From positions 9,300,001 to 9,364,000 of the forward strand of contig OZ199838.1 in NCBI GenBank assembly GCA_964304625.1: DNA of 64,000 bases, read 5' to 3'. This DNA comes from Kudoa neothunni. Lineage: Eukaryota > Cnidaria. Of this stretch, positions 1-11,158 are shown in pieces. A model generated the notes under the pieces. It was given only the letters and a program-made list of their open reading frames with translations. It ran no database searches and was not told the origin of the DNA. Each line of letters begins with the position of its first letter. The first letter of the stretch is position 1. A program made the translations under genes and the position numbers.

Positions 1-1342
1 TGGTGCAGATTAAGGCCTTTTTGATTTTTAAGTAAATAGCGCTAATGCCCAGCTTTGCCTGGTACTGTGTGATGGAAAATTTTAACTTTTATTTTATTTT
101 TGAATGGAGAAATTCTACGCAATATTTAATCTAATTGACATGTTAAACCCTGAAAATTTTATTTTTCTATTTTAATTGTTGCATTTTAAAACTTGTCATT
201 ATTTGTTCAATGTGATGATTTAGAAAAACAAAATTATGCGCGCGTTTTACTTTCAAATATAAACTGAGGTATTGAGGAAATTTATGAGTATTTTAAAGTT
301 TATTTACAAATTATTGACCAAAATATAATGATCTTAATTTTAAGAGCAATTTAATTAACGAGTTAAGTTCATTTTTTTATTAAACAGAATCAATAATTAA
401 CTTGAATAGGACTTTCAGGTCATTTCAAAATTTTGCGATAAAAATTAATCCTTCTGGTTATTAAATGTATTATTAGTTGACAAACGTTAAAAAATAATTG
501 TTACTCCTTTTTTGAAATTTTATAAAGGATGTTAATGATGTTTTAAAAATCTGTGAGTATTAACTTACGTATTCACTATTCTAACGTAATTTCCCAATTT
601 TTTAATATATGCAAACTTTGTTTTTTAACAATAATACTTACTGGTTCTGAAATGTATAAATTTAATTAGCAAATATGATTAAATCTAAAATGTAAAGGTG
701 TTTTTAGTTTTGAAAATTATAATAATGCTTCAATATCAACTTGTTTTCTTGAAGGAGTACATCCTGTTTAAAAACAAGCGTACTGTTTGATTGCCCTAAA
801 AAAATTTCTTTGTATTGAACTATTCTTAGATTAACGAACACTTTGTGAAAATATCGGTTACATCGAATAGACCAATAATTTCTTATTAACTTACATGGTA
901 CGTATTAAGAAGGGACTGTATTTTGTGCAAAAGTAATCGTGAATATAAATTCTTAAATTAAATATGGAATGCGGTATCGCATATTTTCATGCAGCTTTTA
1001 TATCATAATGAATTATTTTTAGCGAAAAGAAAATTATCTATTGATTTGAATATTAATCTTAAGGTCTGGGGGTAGGGAATAATTAGGTGACTAAGAACTT
1101 AAACATCGTTTAAAAAAATTTTCTCATAAAATTTAGAAACTTATCGAATTAGTGATTCCGGCTATTTTTCAAGAAAGTTTAGAAAACCAAAAAATGAGTA
1201 AATACTTTTCGAATGACGAATATAATTCCAATCTCAATCGATATATTTGATCAAACGTAATTTTCATTTAAGAAGTTATCACAAAAATTTTATTATCTGG
1301 AAACTCTACTCACATCCTATATCGTTTTCAGAATGCATATAG
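1..1342. other. AT-rich intergenic DNA without recognisable features
   Basis: No coding pattern, transposon terminus or RNA gene could be supported on either strand. The sequence is AT-rich with frequent stops in all frames. It runs up to the left end of the Merlin element. Confidence 0.6.
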
Positions 1343-2213
1343 GGCTATTCTTTACAAAACGGGACTACAGTCGGAAACTTTCGGGGAAAATCACGAAAAA
1401 ACAACACAATAAATTATATTAAATAATTATTCATAATTTCTTTGAAGAAAGTGCTAAGTTCGATGCCTCTATATTTTTTACGGAATATATAATCCGAAAT
1501 GAAGTCATATAATGACTCTTCATTTTTATTTGTAATATTTCGGTACTTCCTTTTAAATCCTCCCCACGTAGTTTCGATCTTATTTGTGACAGACTGTATC
1601 GTGAAAAAATCCTAAATCGTTCAGGTGATTATAGCCTCCCCATTTATCAGTCCAGATAACAGAATTCTCTTCAACATTATCGAGAATAATTTTTTCCAAT
1701 ACAGAGCTGTTTCTTCTCTTCGTCAGTTCAAAAAAACACTCACCTTCCTCATCTATACCACCAACAATCCAATATTGATGGGTTTTTAACAGTCTACCAA
1801 CATTATATTTTCGTTTAGTCACCGCAGTTTCATCGATCTGGACAACGACATTTGCACCGCCAATTTTTTTTCTCTCGTCATTAATATTCAGTGTGATAAT
1901 ACTCCTTAATAATTCAAACCAATCACATATTGCTTCTTCAAACAACCCGGGCATCGGAATAAAAACAGATCTTGGCAACTTTTATTTGATATGAGATGCA
2001 TCATCGTCCCACAAATACACGTTTTCTCTGATGAAATTAGACCAAGATTCTGCAATGTTTTGATGGTATAAATTGTGTTAATCCTAAAAAATGCATATTC
2101 CATCATATTGATAGAATCAATATTCTCCAAATCAAAATTTCTTCTGAAGTTTTCTATTTTCCGGGCGCGCGACGAAATTTTCCGACTGTAGTCCCGTTTT
2201 GTAAAGAATAGCC
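1343..2213 (-). mobile_element. Merlin (IS1016/ISXO2-like) DNA transposon
   Basis: An 871-bp element is bounded by a perfect 35-bp terminal inverted repeat at 1343-1377 and 2179-2213, starting GGCTATTCTTTACAAAACGG. It encloses a broken ISXO2-type transposase on the minus strand, which assigns it to the Merlin superfamily. Identical ends suggest that it moved rather recently although its gene is frameshifted. I could not find a convincing 8-9 bp target duplication. Just outside the right end the sequence repeats part of the terminus (GGCTAC next to GGCTATTC), so the exact boundary may be several bases further out. Confidence 0.85.
1414..2130 (-). pseudogene. ISXO2/Merlin transposase, frameshifted
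   Basis: Three reading-frame pieces on the minus strand make one transposase of the DDE_Tnp_IS1595/ISXO2 family. The N-terminal piece (2130-1906) carries a zinc ribbon with CxCG and CPGC. The central piece (1978-1580) has AICDWFELLR and the first two acidic residues, in QIDETAV and IWTDKWGGYNHL. After a frame change near 1580 the next frame gives VTNKIETTWGGFKRKY, which carries the family's closing N-x-I-E motif, and runs on to a stop at 1414. All catalytic residues are present but at least two frame breaks separate them, and the stretch between zinc ribbon and catalytic core looks shortened. The element is therefore non-autonomous as assembled, unless the breaks are sequencing indels. Confidence 0.85.
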
Positions 2214-2300
2214 GTAGCCCCTATCTATTAAGATGCGGATGACGCAGGGAAAGAAAAAATACGAATATTTATTTATTTGTAATTGTTTTAAATCTTAATA

Positions 2301-3649
2301 TAGGGTTTTCCGATCTAATTCGACACTTTTGCAATCAAACTCGGCGCGTCGCAATTTAATCAAACACATTCTTTTAATAACACGCAAAAAAATAAACTTT
2401 AACGATCAAACCCATAATTACTATCATCACTCTTATTTATTCTAATATTACCTCTCCTCGAGAAGACCTTGTGATATAGCCAAGCATTTTTCGATAGAAC
2501 CCATCACAATCTGTATGTGTTATTTCGTCGAAACATTCAGCAATATCTAATTTCAGCTCTTTCTCGTCTTTACGCTGTCTGTCTCCTTGTTACTAAGTTT
2601 TTCCAGACAGAAAAAACGTTCTCAATAGGGTTGACAAAGGGTGAATATGTAGGCAGGTATTTTACGACTAAATTTTCCGCATAAATTATGTCCAAAAGAC
2701 CCCTGTAGTGATGGATTTTTGCGTTATCCATAATAAATATTGGATCAAGGATCCCATTATTAAAACGGCTAGTTTTAAGCTCCAGCAAGCAAGCAATCTT
2801 TAAAGTCTTCGCCGGTTACAGCCTTATCATGTTTTTATTATAAATTCCGTGATTTTTATTGACTGCAGCAACCACAGAAATGTTCCTACTTCTAGCGGCC
2901 GACACACAACAATAAGCTGATTTGCCTCTCAATGAGCGTCCTCCCTTGGGTCAGGTAACTACAGAAAATCACATTTCGTCCAAAAATATGAGGCTTTCAT
3001 GCATTGACGTGATTTCTAGTTCCCGAAACATTTCCGCATATTGGAACCGCTTTTCTATTGTTGTAGAACAATTCCTTCTTTCAGGAACCCTCACAACAGA
3101 CTTGAGAGTGTAATAGAATTCTCCGATTACTCTATCGACTGTATTGAGGGATACGGTAACTCCAAATTCGTCCTGGAGCTTTTTTTCAATTCTTTTAAAG
3201 AGATTAATGAATTTTTATCAATCAAACTGTTTATTTTTTTTTGCTCAATCGAATGAAGTGATCGTTTGTCTCCCCTCTGGGTTTGGAGCAAGAGTGCCGT
3301 TGCTTCTAAACTTAGACAATATCGACTAAACCGTGGATCTCGGTAACCTCATTTCCGAAGCGATATAACTATCCGTTTTTCCATCCAAGCAAAAATTGCA
3401 CATTTGCTCCCTTAAATCGGCAGAGATGATTTTTCTTTGTTTCCTTTTAGGTTGCGTATTTGATGTCGATCTAGCCGAATCGAATTGCTCTGAAACTATA
3501 CACTCTGAGTCACTTGGAACTTCGCACATATTTAAATTCAATTAGATTAACAAAAATTTGTTTAAAATCAATGCGCAGCGTTAACCGAGAATGCGCGTTG
3601 AAACCTATATCTTGATTGCATAAGTGCCGAGTTAGATCCGGAAATCCTA
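2301..3649 (-). mobile_element. Tc1/mariner-superfamily (IS630-type) transposon
   Basis: The ends form an imperfect inverted repeat of about 35 bp. The left end at 2301 reads GGGTTTTCCGATCTAA and then CACTTTTGCAATCAA; the right end near 3620-3649 carries the complement with a few changes. Both ends are preceded by TATA, consistent with a TA target duplication. The enclosed minus-strand transposase has the DDE_3 signature. Confidence 0.75.
2437..3541 (-). pseudogene. DDE_3-type transposase, multiply frameshifted
   Basis: The N-terminal piece (3541-3326) is a basic helix-turn-helix region with LREQMCNFCLDGKTDSYIA, typical of a homeodomain-like transposase head. Further along the minus strand come FLDEM near 2970 (first Asp), FIMDNAKIHH (second Asp) and YLPTYSPFVNPIENVFSVWK (Glu), the IS630/Tc1-mariner triad in order. 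After a frame break near 2580 the C-terminus continues as RQRKDEKELKLDIAECF to a stop at 2437. Stops and frame changes between 2789 and 3325 show that the gene is dead. Short plus-strand ORFs here are shadows. Confidence 0.75.
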
Positions 3650-4044
3650 TATATAACCACACTTCCTAAAGAAGATAAATCGAATTATTACATCTATAAC
3701 TCGCAGCTGTGTCTAAACCTACGGCGTTGGTGGGGACTGCCCACCAAGCCAAAACTCCATAGTACAATAAACGTTGTCAATGTTTTACTTGGAAGTCAAA
3801 CAATGAAATTTATTTATAGTTTCGATGATAAAATAACCTTCAAACAACCCACACGCTAAATAGCTTTTTAAACGACGTAATAAGGTTTTAATATCATTAA
3901 GGGATTTACATCGATTTTAAATCATAAAATCAAAAGATAATCCATTTTATTTTAATAAAAGCTTCAGTTAACAATTGAATTACAAAAATTACTTTAAACC
4001 ATTGCATTCTTCTTAGAAACTACACCAAAACCATTCATTTATAC

Positions 4045-4680
4045 CAGGGGACGGCAATAACCTGCCTGCGGTTCAAATTTGGCCTGGGAGCTTCCCTTAT
4101 CCGGCCAAGGGGATTATTGATAAAGCTAAATTGCTTTTTTATTAGATAGAACATGTATAATTTCCCTGAATATTATAATAGATCTTATCTGCAAATAAAG
4201 AAGCTTAATAGAAATGTAAACGAAGTTAATTAAATATTATATCCCTTTTTCTAAATATAAATGTGTAGAAAACAAAATAAAGATAAAAATATTTCCCCAA
4301 ACGAATTCCTTACTGATGTTTACTGATTGTGTGATACTAGTCTTATTGTGATGATTGTAAAAGTTAAATTGTTGTTCTTTACTATTTTGAACTATCATTT
4401 AAGTATAAGAAATATTAGATTTAATACGATATCATGTAAATTTTTGAGAAAAATTGTATAAAACTAATCATTTCCTATTAAAAAATGTTTAATGTTCATT
4501 TTTTCCTCGCATTGCAATGAAAATGTATGCTTTTAAATATCAAAATATAAATTTGACAAACTAATTTTCAATTATATTGTGAAAAATTCATTATATCTAT
4601 TGGGATTATACATATTCTAGCCGGCATCTAATTTAGCATGACCATCCGACTCAGCAACCTGATTGGGTTGCCGACTCCTG
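4045..4680. mobile_element. hAT-type MITE with 8-bp target duplication
   Basis: A 636-bp non-coding element is flanked by a perfect 8-bp duplication ATTTATAC at 4037-4044 and 4681-4688. Its ends are CAGGGGACGGCAA (left) and, on the complementary strand, CAGGAGTCGGCAA (right). Ends of this kind with 8-bp duplications are characteristic of hAT elements. Internal sequence is related to the element at about 26.63-27.23 kb. There is no transposase. Confidence 0.85.
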
Positions 4681-5362
4681 ATTTATACAATGCGATCTCG
4701 GGCGGAGTTCGAACACATATAGAAAGGGTATTCAGAACAAATCGATCTGGAGAAAAAAATAGTGAATAAAAGAAATTTCGGAAGAAGAGCCACTGAATCA
4801 AATTGTACGACCGTCATCGAAGGAGGAACTTTTATAATCTATTGAATGACAACCAAAAAATATTTATCGTATATTTCATATTTATTTGTCATAATTTATG
4901 ATTACAAGGAATGTATGTTTTTTCATGAATAAGATAAAAAATAGTCATTTATTTGATGTGCGATAATGGATTAAACTAATTGTCATTATTTTGCAAGGGA
5001 AAAATTTATTCGGAGTTCGAACACACTTCTATAACGGATTATGGTCGAAGCCCGAGGTTGCACTGTACGTGAATTAGATAGATTGTAACAGGGTGTAAAT
5101 AATTTTCGTCAAACATTGCAGGCAACCAAGATTTATTAAAACAACATTAAATGTTAAAATAAAAGCAGCAATTAAAAGCTTTTTAATTAAATATTAGCAT
5201 CCATAAAATACATCTAATGGAATAATATTTTTACGGAATAATCAATTCTCCACGTGCGCACAATTATGATTCTCATTTCCCTTGTTTTTGCATTCATTTC
5301 TTCAAAACTTCAACAGCTTAAATAACAAAAATTGAACAAAGGATTGAGCGCATTGCATAAGA

Positions 5363-6033
5363 CAATAGTTCTCAAAGTTGGTCCCATGAAGCAAGGGCGG
5401 GGATTCCACAAAGCTACTTGCAACGTTCTCCGCCACGCGTAAAGAAACACTTTTGACAATATCTAATCGTTGGGCGTCGTGCCCCAAATACACTGTATAA
5501 TATTGAATGGTTTATTAACCTTTATATTATAATTGTAATCGACAACACCACTGTGAAGAGTAACTTTTAATTATAAAATAATAAATCGATACAAATCACG
5601 TCTTATAACGTTAATGAATTTTCATTTATAGTTTGAGCTGGCAACAGTGATGATAGCTGGACTCCAATGCACACGCAGGAAGATTTTGCTGCTTCGCTAT
5701 TAACACAATTATTTTCTCTATTCAACTAATCGTTTTGACTATTTTTAAATCCTTACAAAGGATCGATGCTTCAAAAATGATTACAACAACTTAATCTAAA
5801 GAAGACACAGAAATAGATGAACTTGAGAATTAACTATCCGCAATAATTAATTCCAAAAACAAATATGTTCCAATTTCCATAAGTGTGTTACAAATAAAAT
5901 GTTTTTTATTTTAATAAGTATTAACACATTAAAGTTCGTTAAAAAAACCTCAATGGATTAATTTGGATAAGGATTCCGTTATATTACAAATAAGGTAAGA
6001 GGGTGCCATTGAAAAAAAATGTGAGAATCACTG
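5363..6033. mobile_element. hAT-type MITE
   Basis: The left end CAATAGTTCTCAAAG and the right end (complement CAGTGATTCTCACA) form a short hAT-like inverted repeat. The flanks GCATAAGA (5355-5362) and GCTTAAGT (6034-6041) agree at 6 of 8 positions, as expected for an aged 8-bp duplication. No coding capacity is visible. From 6042 to 7229 I see nothing but AT-rich intergenic DNA. Confidence 0.65.
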
Positions 6034-7229
6034 GCTTAAGTGATACCTGATTAAGAATATAAGTGAAACAGTTGAGAAACACATATTTAAAAACTTACAA
6101 GCATTCTTGATCCGCCCACACAATCACCATGAATTAAAAGAAATTCAAGTCTTAATCTATATGGCAACTTGATCTGTTAAAAAATACTTCTTAATTATAC
6201 AAAAAATATTAGGAGAAATGAGTTAATATTAAATAATTGAAATTCGTGAAACTGATTCGGGATTAGATAATTATGCGAGAAGAATATTGTACGAATAATA
6301 TGAAAATTAAAAAAAATGATTATATATGCAATTAGACGTTTTCATATCTTTGGAATTTACGGCTGAGCTCAATATGTTCTTTGCGTTCTCCTTTAATTTT
6401 CGCGATGGTACTCTGTGATTTGGGATCCAAGAAATGTCCAAATTGACGTCTAAATATTACTTTAAAACACACTACATTATTTCAGGATTAAATTACACTT
6501 CACTCAAAATGTACGCTGCAAACAATGAATAAAGAAACGGGAAAATCAGAATTTTAACATATTTCCTTGTGTAGGTAAATGTTTTCTCCTCCTATAGATA
6601 TCCAATAAATAATTAAACGCCCTTCGTCTAAATCTATCTATAAACATACAGGCGTTATCTTGAATTTCACAACTTTACAATGCACGGGGAAATTCTAAAA
6701 TAATTCAACATACTATCTAAAGATATTGTCAAATCAATTTACTTTAAACACTGGAGCATAGTCGATCGAGCTGTGCTCACTATGACTCTAAAAGAGAATT
6801 TTAATTTTAACTGTTTATAAACAACAATAGTAATTGCTTACCATATGAAGCATACGTTTTAAGTGTCTTTTGGATCTCTATGTTTTTCAAATATGAATTG
6901 AAATAAATCCATTTATTAACAGATTAGATTACAGCCATTTTCAAATTTGGGCGTAATGGATGTCTTACTGGCCAATAGGTCAATCCATTACACGTTCTAG
7001 TAAACCTCATTTCAAATCTTTTAAATTTCGAGTTATGTCGATATTGTTCGGCAATTAACACTTTATATTTTTAGGCTTCAAATCTACAAGCTTATATATA
7101 TTTTATTGCAACTTCGTAAATAAAATCAACATAAGTTTTAAAATAAATAGCTTATACAGGTTGTCTGGTGGATAATTGTACTATTATTGTGTGCGCGTGC
7201 GCCCCGAAGAAGTACATAAAAGCGCGCCA

Positions 7230-9042
7230 ATGGTCGATCAAACCGACTGGGATCTAAATAAAGAGAATATTAAACCAATCCCTGAAGGAAGGGTCTCATC
7301 TGAGATTGTATCTGGTGAAAGTCAGCCTCAATCCACCAATCTCCAAGAAGAAATTGAGTTAACCTCACTTTTGCTTAGATATCTTATCATTGGTGTAACT
7401 TTTTTAGTTTGTTTGAGAGGGATATTCAAGATGAAACCTCGCCAAATATTCTTAATAATTGGTTTCGGTAGAGGAAATTTTTTTATTTTTATAATCTATT
7501 AACTCAAAGATATATATACTGGGCGGAACAAAAATATGTGACGAGTGGAAAAAAGGTTTTTGAATTGCTAGAAAGATGCCTAAAAACATTAAAAATGGAC
7601 CCAGATATTTTTAACGACGAAGTCTACATCACCTTATGGATCAAATATGTGAATAAAGTTTGTTGTTGCTTTTTTAACGAAGATTAATATTTGTAGGCCA
7701 AAATGAGCGAAAAACAACTTGATATCTATCATTTTATGTTCAATAACAATATTGGTTCTGAGAATATTAGGTTTTATAAAGCCTGGGCCCATAGCATGGA
7801 AATAAGTAGTCACTATGATAAAGCCCTCGAAATTTACAAGTTGGGAGTCAATCGCAATTTAAAAGATGGCGATAAACTATTGATTTATCTGAGGTGATAG
7901 TTTTTGGTTGGATGATGGATGATAAGAATTTGTTAAGTGCTCTTAACGAGAGAATAAAAACAGCAAAAATATCGATCACCTCCTCAACCAACAACTCACT
8001 ACTTTTAACAAACAACGACGATCCTACTCCTACTAACGACCAACCAAACAGAAGAAGAAAGGCATTCAATAGTTTGGTGGCACATAATAAATATGAAGAA
8101 TCTATGGATAGAATATACCATTCCAGAAAAGGTAATTGGTAGTCATTTTTTGTGAGATGATGTGATATTGGTATGTGTAGCTGAACCTTACGATGATAAC
8201 AGTTCCGGACAATCTAAAAATAAGTTTCATCCTAATCTTTCCAGCCAGAATGATTCAAAAAAAAATCGAAAACTCAGTGCTACCGACGTCTACACCGAAA
8301 GTCCAAAAGATCAGATGAATAAACTTTTAGCTGACGATTTGTTGGAATCAAAACAGCCGAAGACCAAAGAATCGTTAAAGGAGTCGTGGTCAAGACCTTA
8401 TATTGTTTCTGATGTTGATGCTGATAACGTTGTACCGGTAACAAAAATAACGAACGATATGGTGATTATCGATTGCGAATAGTAAGTGGAGTTATAATTT
8501 TGATTTATGAAGATACTTCCTAAACCCTCGTTGGAAAAATACTCTGTTTCTACATTGCCGAATCTTACCAATGGCGTTTCTGCCGTTAACTCATTGAACC
8601 GAGACTCTAAACCTGTTTCTTTGCTTTGTAATGATGATACGAGGGACGTGAAAAACAAAGCAAAATCAAACACCGTCTCAGTCGCTGAAATCTACCTAGA
8701 AAATCCGTCGTTAATTTGTGTGGTGAATGGACAGAATGATAGTTCAAACATTTTTAACGTCGATAACTCCATTAATAGACGACTACGGCATTACAGTTTT
8801 AAATATTCAAAAATGGTAATCATTATCAAACTAAATATTACTGAATATTTTTATATTCTTTCTACTAGAATGATGAAGTGAAAAATATCCTCGAGAATCC
8901 TCCTCCGAAAAATCAACTAAATAAACCCAAAATTTTTTATATTATTTCCCCTGAAATCGATTATGTCGAACAAGAAAAGGAATATAGTTTCGAAGAGTTG
9001 CTAGCTGCAAAATATAAAAAATTCAAACGTTCAAACCGATAG
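7230..9042 (+). CDS. BUB1B: Mad3/BubR1-type spindle checkpoint protein
   Basis: Eight exons: 7230-7357, 7408-7467, 7510-7657, 7697-7893, 7938-8131, 8181-8461, 8513-8815 and 8869-9042. They join to 494 codons with all phases closing. The protein opens with WDLNKENIKPI, the first KEN box used by Mad3/BubR1 to inhibit APC/C-Cdc20. It is followed by the BUB TPR domain (NNWFRYIYWAEQKYV, LWIKYVNK, MSEKQLDIYHFMFNNNIG). A long disordered middle leads to the C-terminal YSFEELLAAKYKKFKR, matching the GLEBS/Bub3-binding motif. The reading frame stops right after that motif and no kinase follows, so the architecture is Mad3-like. Expected role: mitotic checkpoint complex at kinetochores. The exon 6 donor is uncertain: a better consensus GTAAGT at 8482 would create a stop at the junction, so I used the in-phase GT at 8462. 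An in-frame upstream start at 7176 is possible. Confidence 0.85.
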
Positions 9043-9406
9043 TTTAGTTTTTTATATATTAGATCTGAGATTGTATATGTGGACAAATTTCATTTGAATT
9101 GTGCTCTAATAGCTTTAAATTATTTCTTGTAAAGAGATGTTTTTTGGTCATAAGGTAAACACCCTGGCAGAGTTTATTAGTTTACTTGGCTTTTGAGTAG
9201 AGTTCTGACTGATTAGTCAACTTTTTGAACAATGTAAGCGCTGCCAGTAATTTACTTGTAATAAATTATCATTTGTTCTTCTAGAGTAGTCTGATGATTT
9301 AATCCGCTATTAAGTCTAATGCTGGGACGACCATTACCTAAAATGATATCCTCTTTGATTTTGATGGCGTTTGCTCTGTAGGACCCCGGGATTTGTATTT
9401 CTAGTA

Positions 9407-10040
9407 CATGAGTTCTCAACCGTTTAGCCAAATTAACTCTTTCGGTCTGATGAAAAATCCAAATTTACCTTGTTAATTTGGTAGTCAAATTCATATTTAC
9501 TCTAAGGTTTTATATTGGTTTAGCTATGGAAGAGGCTACTTGCAAGGTATGTTCTAATCCTAAAAGGCATGTACGCTTGTGTAATGACAATTTTTAATCC
9601 CGTAAACTCTAACTCGCAGGCTGTCTACAGATTTCATTTTTAAGATTTTGGTAAATTAAATTATTTTTGACTCATTGCCTTGCTCTTAGGGACTAGAAAT
9701 AATTAAAAATAATCAACATTAATGGTGTCGGAATATTATTTACCATGAAAATAATTATTTTAAATGTTATTATTATTGTTAAATTACATCATTAAATGAT
9801 AAAAACGGCATAAAAGAATAAGATTGATAATAGTTTTATAATTAGCTGTTAAATACTCATTCCTTAAAATTTTTTAAACATTTCTTACAAACGTCTTAAT
9901 TGAGTTTAACAGCCCTGAATAATAAACTCCTTTGGAATCCTCGTGTACGTCACAAAGCCCCATTAGGAAAAAATTACCCCAATCTAATTCTACTTAATCT
10001 CTCCCCTGTCATTTAAAATTTCCCCGGTTGAGAATTCCTG
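9407..10040. mobile_element. hAT-type MITE, family A copy 1
   Basis: A 634-bp element with ends CATGAGTTCTCAACC and, on the complementary strand, CAGGAATTCTCAACC. It is clearly related along its length to the copy at 17353-17989, sharing for example AAAAGGCATG and the run of C before the right end. Flanks TTCTAGTA and ATTTAGTA agree at 6 of 8 bases, an eroded hAT duplication. A further fragment lies near 41340-41420. From 9043 to 9406 nothing else is seen. Confidence 0.75.
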
Positions 10041-10199
10041 ATTTAGTACGTTCCGACGATTCAACTGTCTAATCCGACCCTCCCTCCCTCACTAGGCTAG
10101 GCTAAACTAAATTATAATTATGAGCATGTCATACATAATTTAAACGTGCATTGTAATCACAAACTTTCATTACGGAAGGGTTGCATAAAGTAGAAGCAA

Positions 10200-10280
10200 T
10201 GAAGTCAATTGCCTGGATGGGGGCTTGAACTCACTACCTCCAAGGTCACAGAATCCAATGGGCAGACACGCCCCCATGTG
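10200..10280 (-). repeat. tRNA-derived SINE fragment
   Basis: On the minus strand the sequence reads like the 3' half of a tRNA, with an anticodon-arm-like stretch followed by GGTAGTGAGTTCAAGCCCC, which includes a good RNA polymerase III B box (GAGTTCAAGCC). The A box region is degenerate. A run of 12 G follows at about 10288-10300. It cannot be a working tRNA because the acceptor stem does not close. Flanking DNA (10041-10199 and 10301-11158) shows nothing else. Confidence 0.5.
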
Positions 10281-11158
10281 TGAGTAAGGGGGGGGGGGGG
10301 TTCATTGGATGAAGTTCCTTTCTAATCGAGCTAAAATAATTTACATTTTAAACAACACTTTTTCCTTTTCTGGTGAGTTCTTTGAAAATTCACATTTTTT
10401 ATCTTTAATTCTTTCACGTCAAATTTATTATTTGAGGTCTGAAGATAAAATATAACGTGAAAATGATTAGTTAAAATGCTCAGAAATATTTTATCATTCA
10501 TTATCATCAAATTACAGGAAAACATGAAAATCCTATAAAAATCCTATTCATGTGTATCATAACCATCTAAAAATTTCACGCAGTCTTTAAAATGCATTTA
10601 GAATTTATTTTGTTCTTGATTTGTAAATAGTGACTTAATATAATCAATCTGTTTACATAAATTAATTTTTTGTGCATGCGCACAAAAATATATTGAAAAC
10701 AATACTAGCTATAACTCAAACATTAATGAAAAGACAATTATTTTTTTGTTTAAAGTACGGTTTAAAAACGAATATACATCTGGAATAGAATCAGACATGA
10801 ACTCCTACTTTTTTGAGCCGTGATGCTTAAAATATTTACCAAGCCCTTCTAAATAAAATAAGGCCATCTCTGAAAGGCTCCGTTTCTGAATTATTGGGGA
10901 GGAAATGTTATTGCGCCATTGTTATTTCTATGAATTAGAGAGGATATCATTAAAACCACACTACTATGTATCTACAACATGTGTCTATGTTTATCCTTCA
11001 TTTTTCAACTAGCTACTACATTGATATAACTATAAAAACTTACTAATTGTTTAATAATGGTAAAAAAGAAAGAAAATGCTTAATTCAGTCACGCGGTCAA
11101 AGCAAAAGGGTACATACGACCGATCCTCACGTGACTTTTTATTTATCGTTCTTTCGTA

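Noticed and set aside
1580-2130. Bacterial insertion sequence or contamination
   Set aside because: The ISXO2-type transposase sits in AT-rich DNA between eukaryotic repeats with Merlin-type ends, and the same contig carries spliced animal genes.
2922-3329. Plus-strand ORFs of 60-71 codons in the mariner-type element
   Set aside because: They lie opposite the minus-strand transposase and have no features of their own.
10250-10310. Candidate tRNA gene on the minus strand
   Set aside because: Only the T-arm/B-box part is convincing; the A box and acceptor pairing are missing, so it is a SINE fragment.
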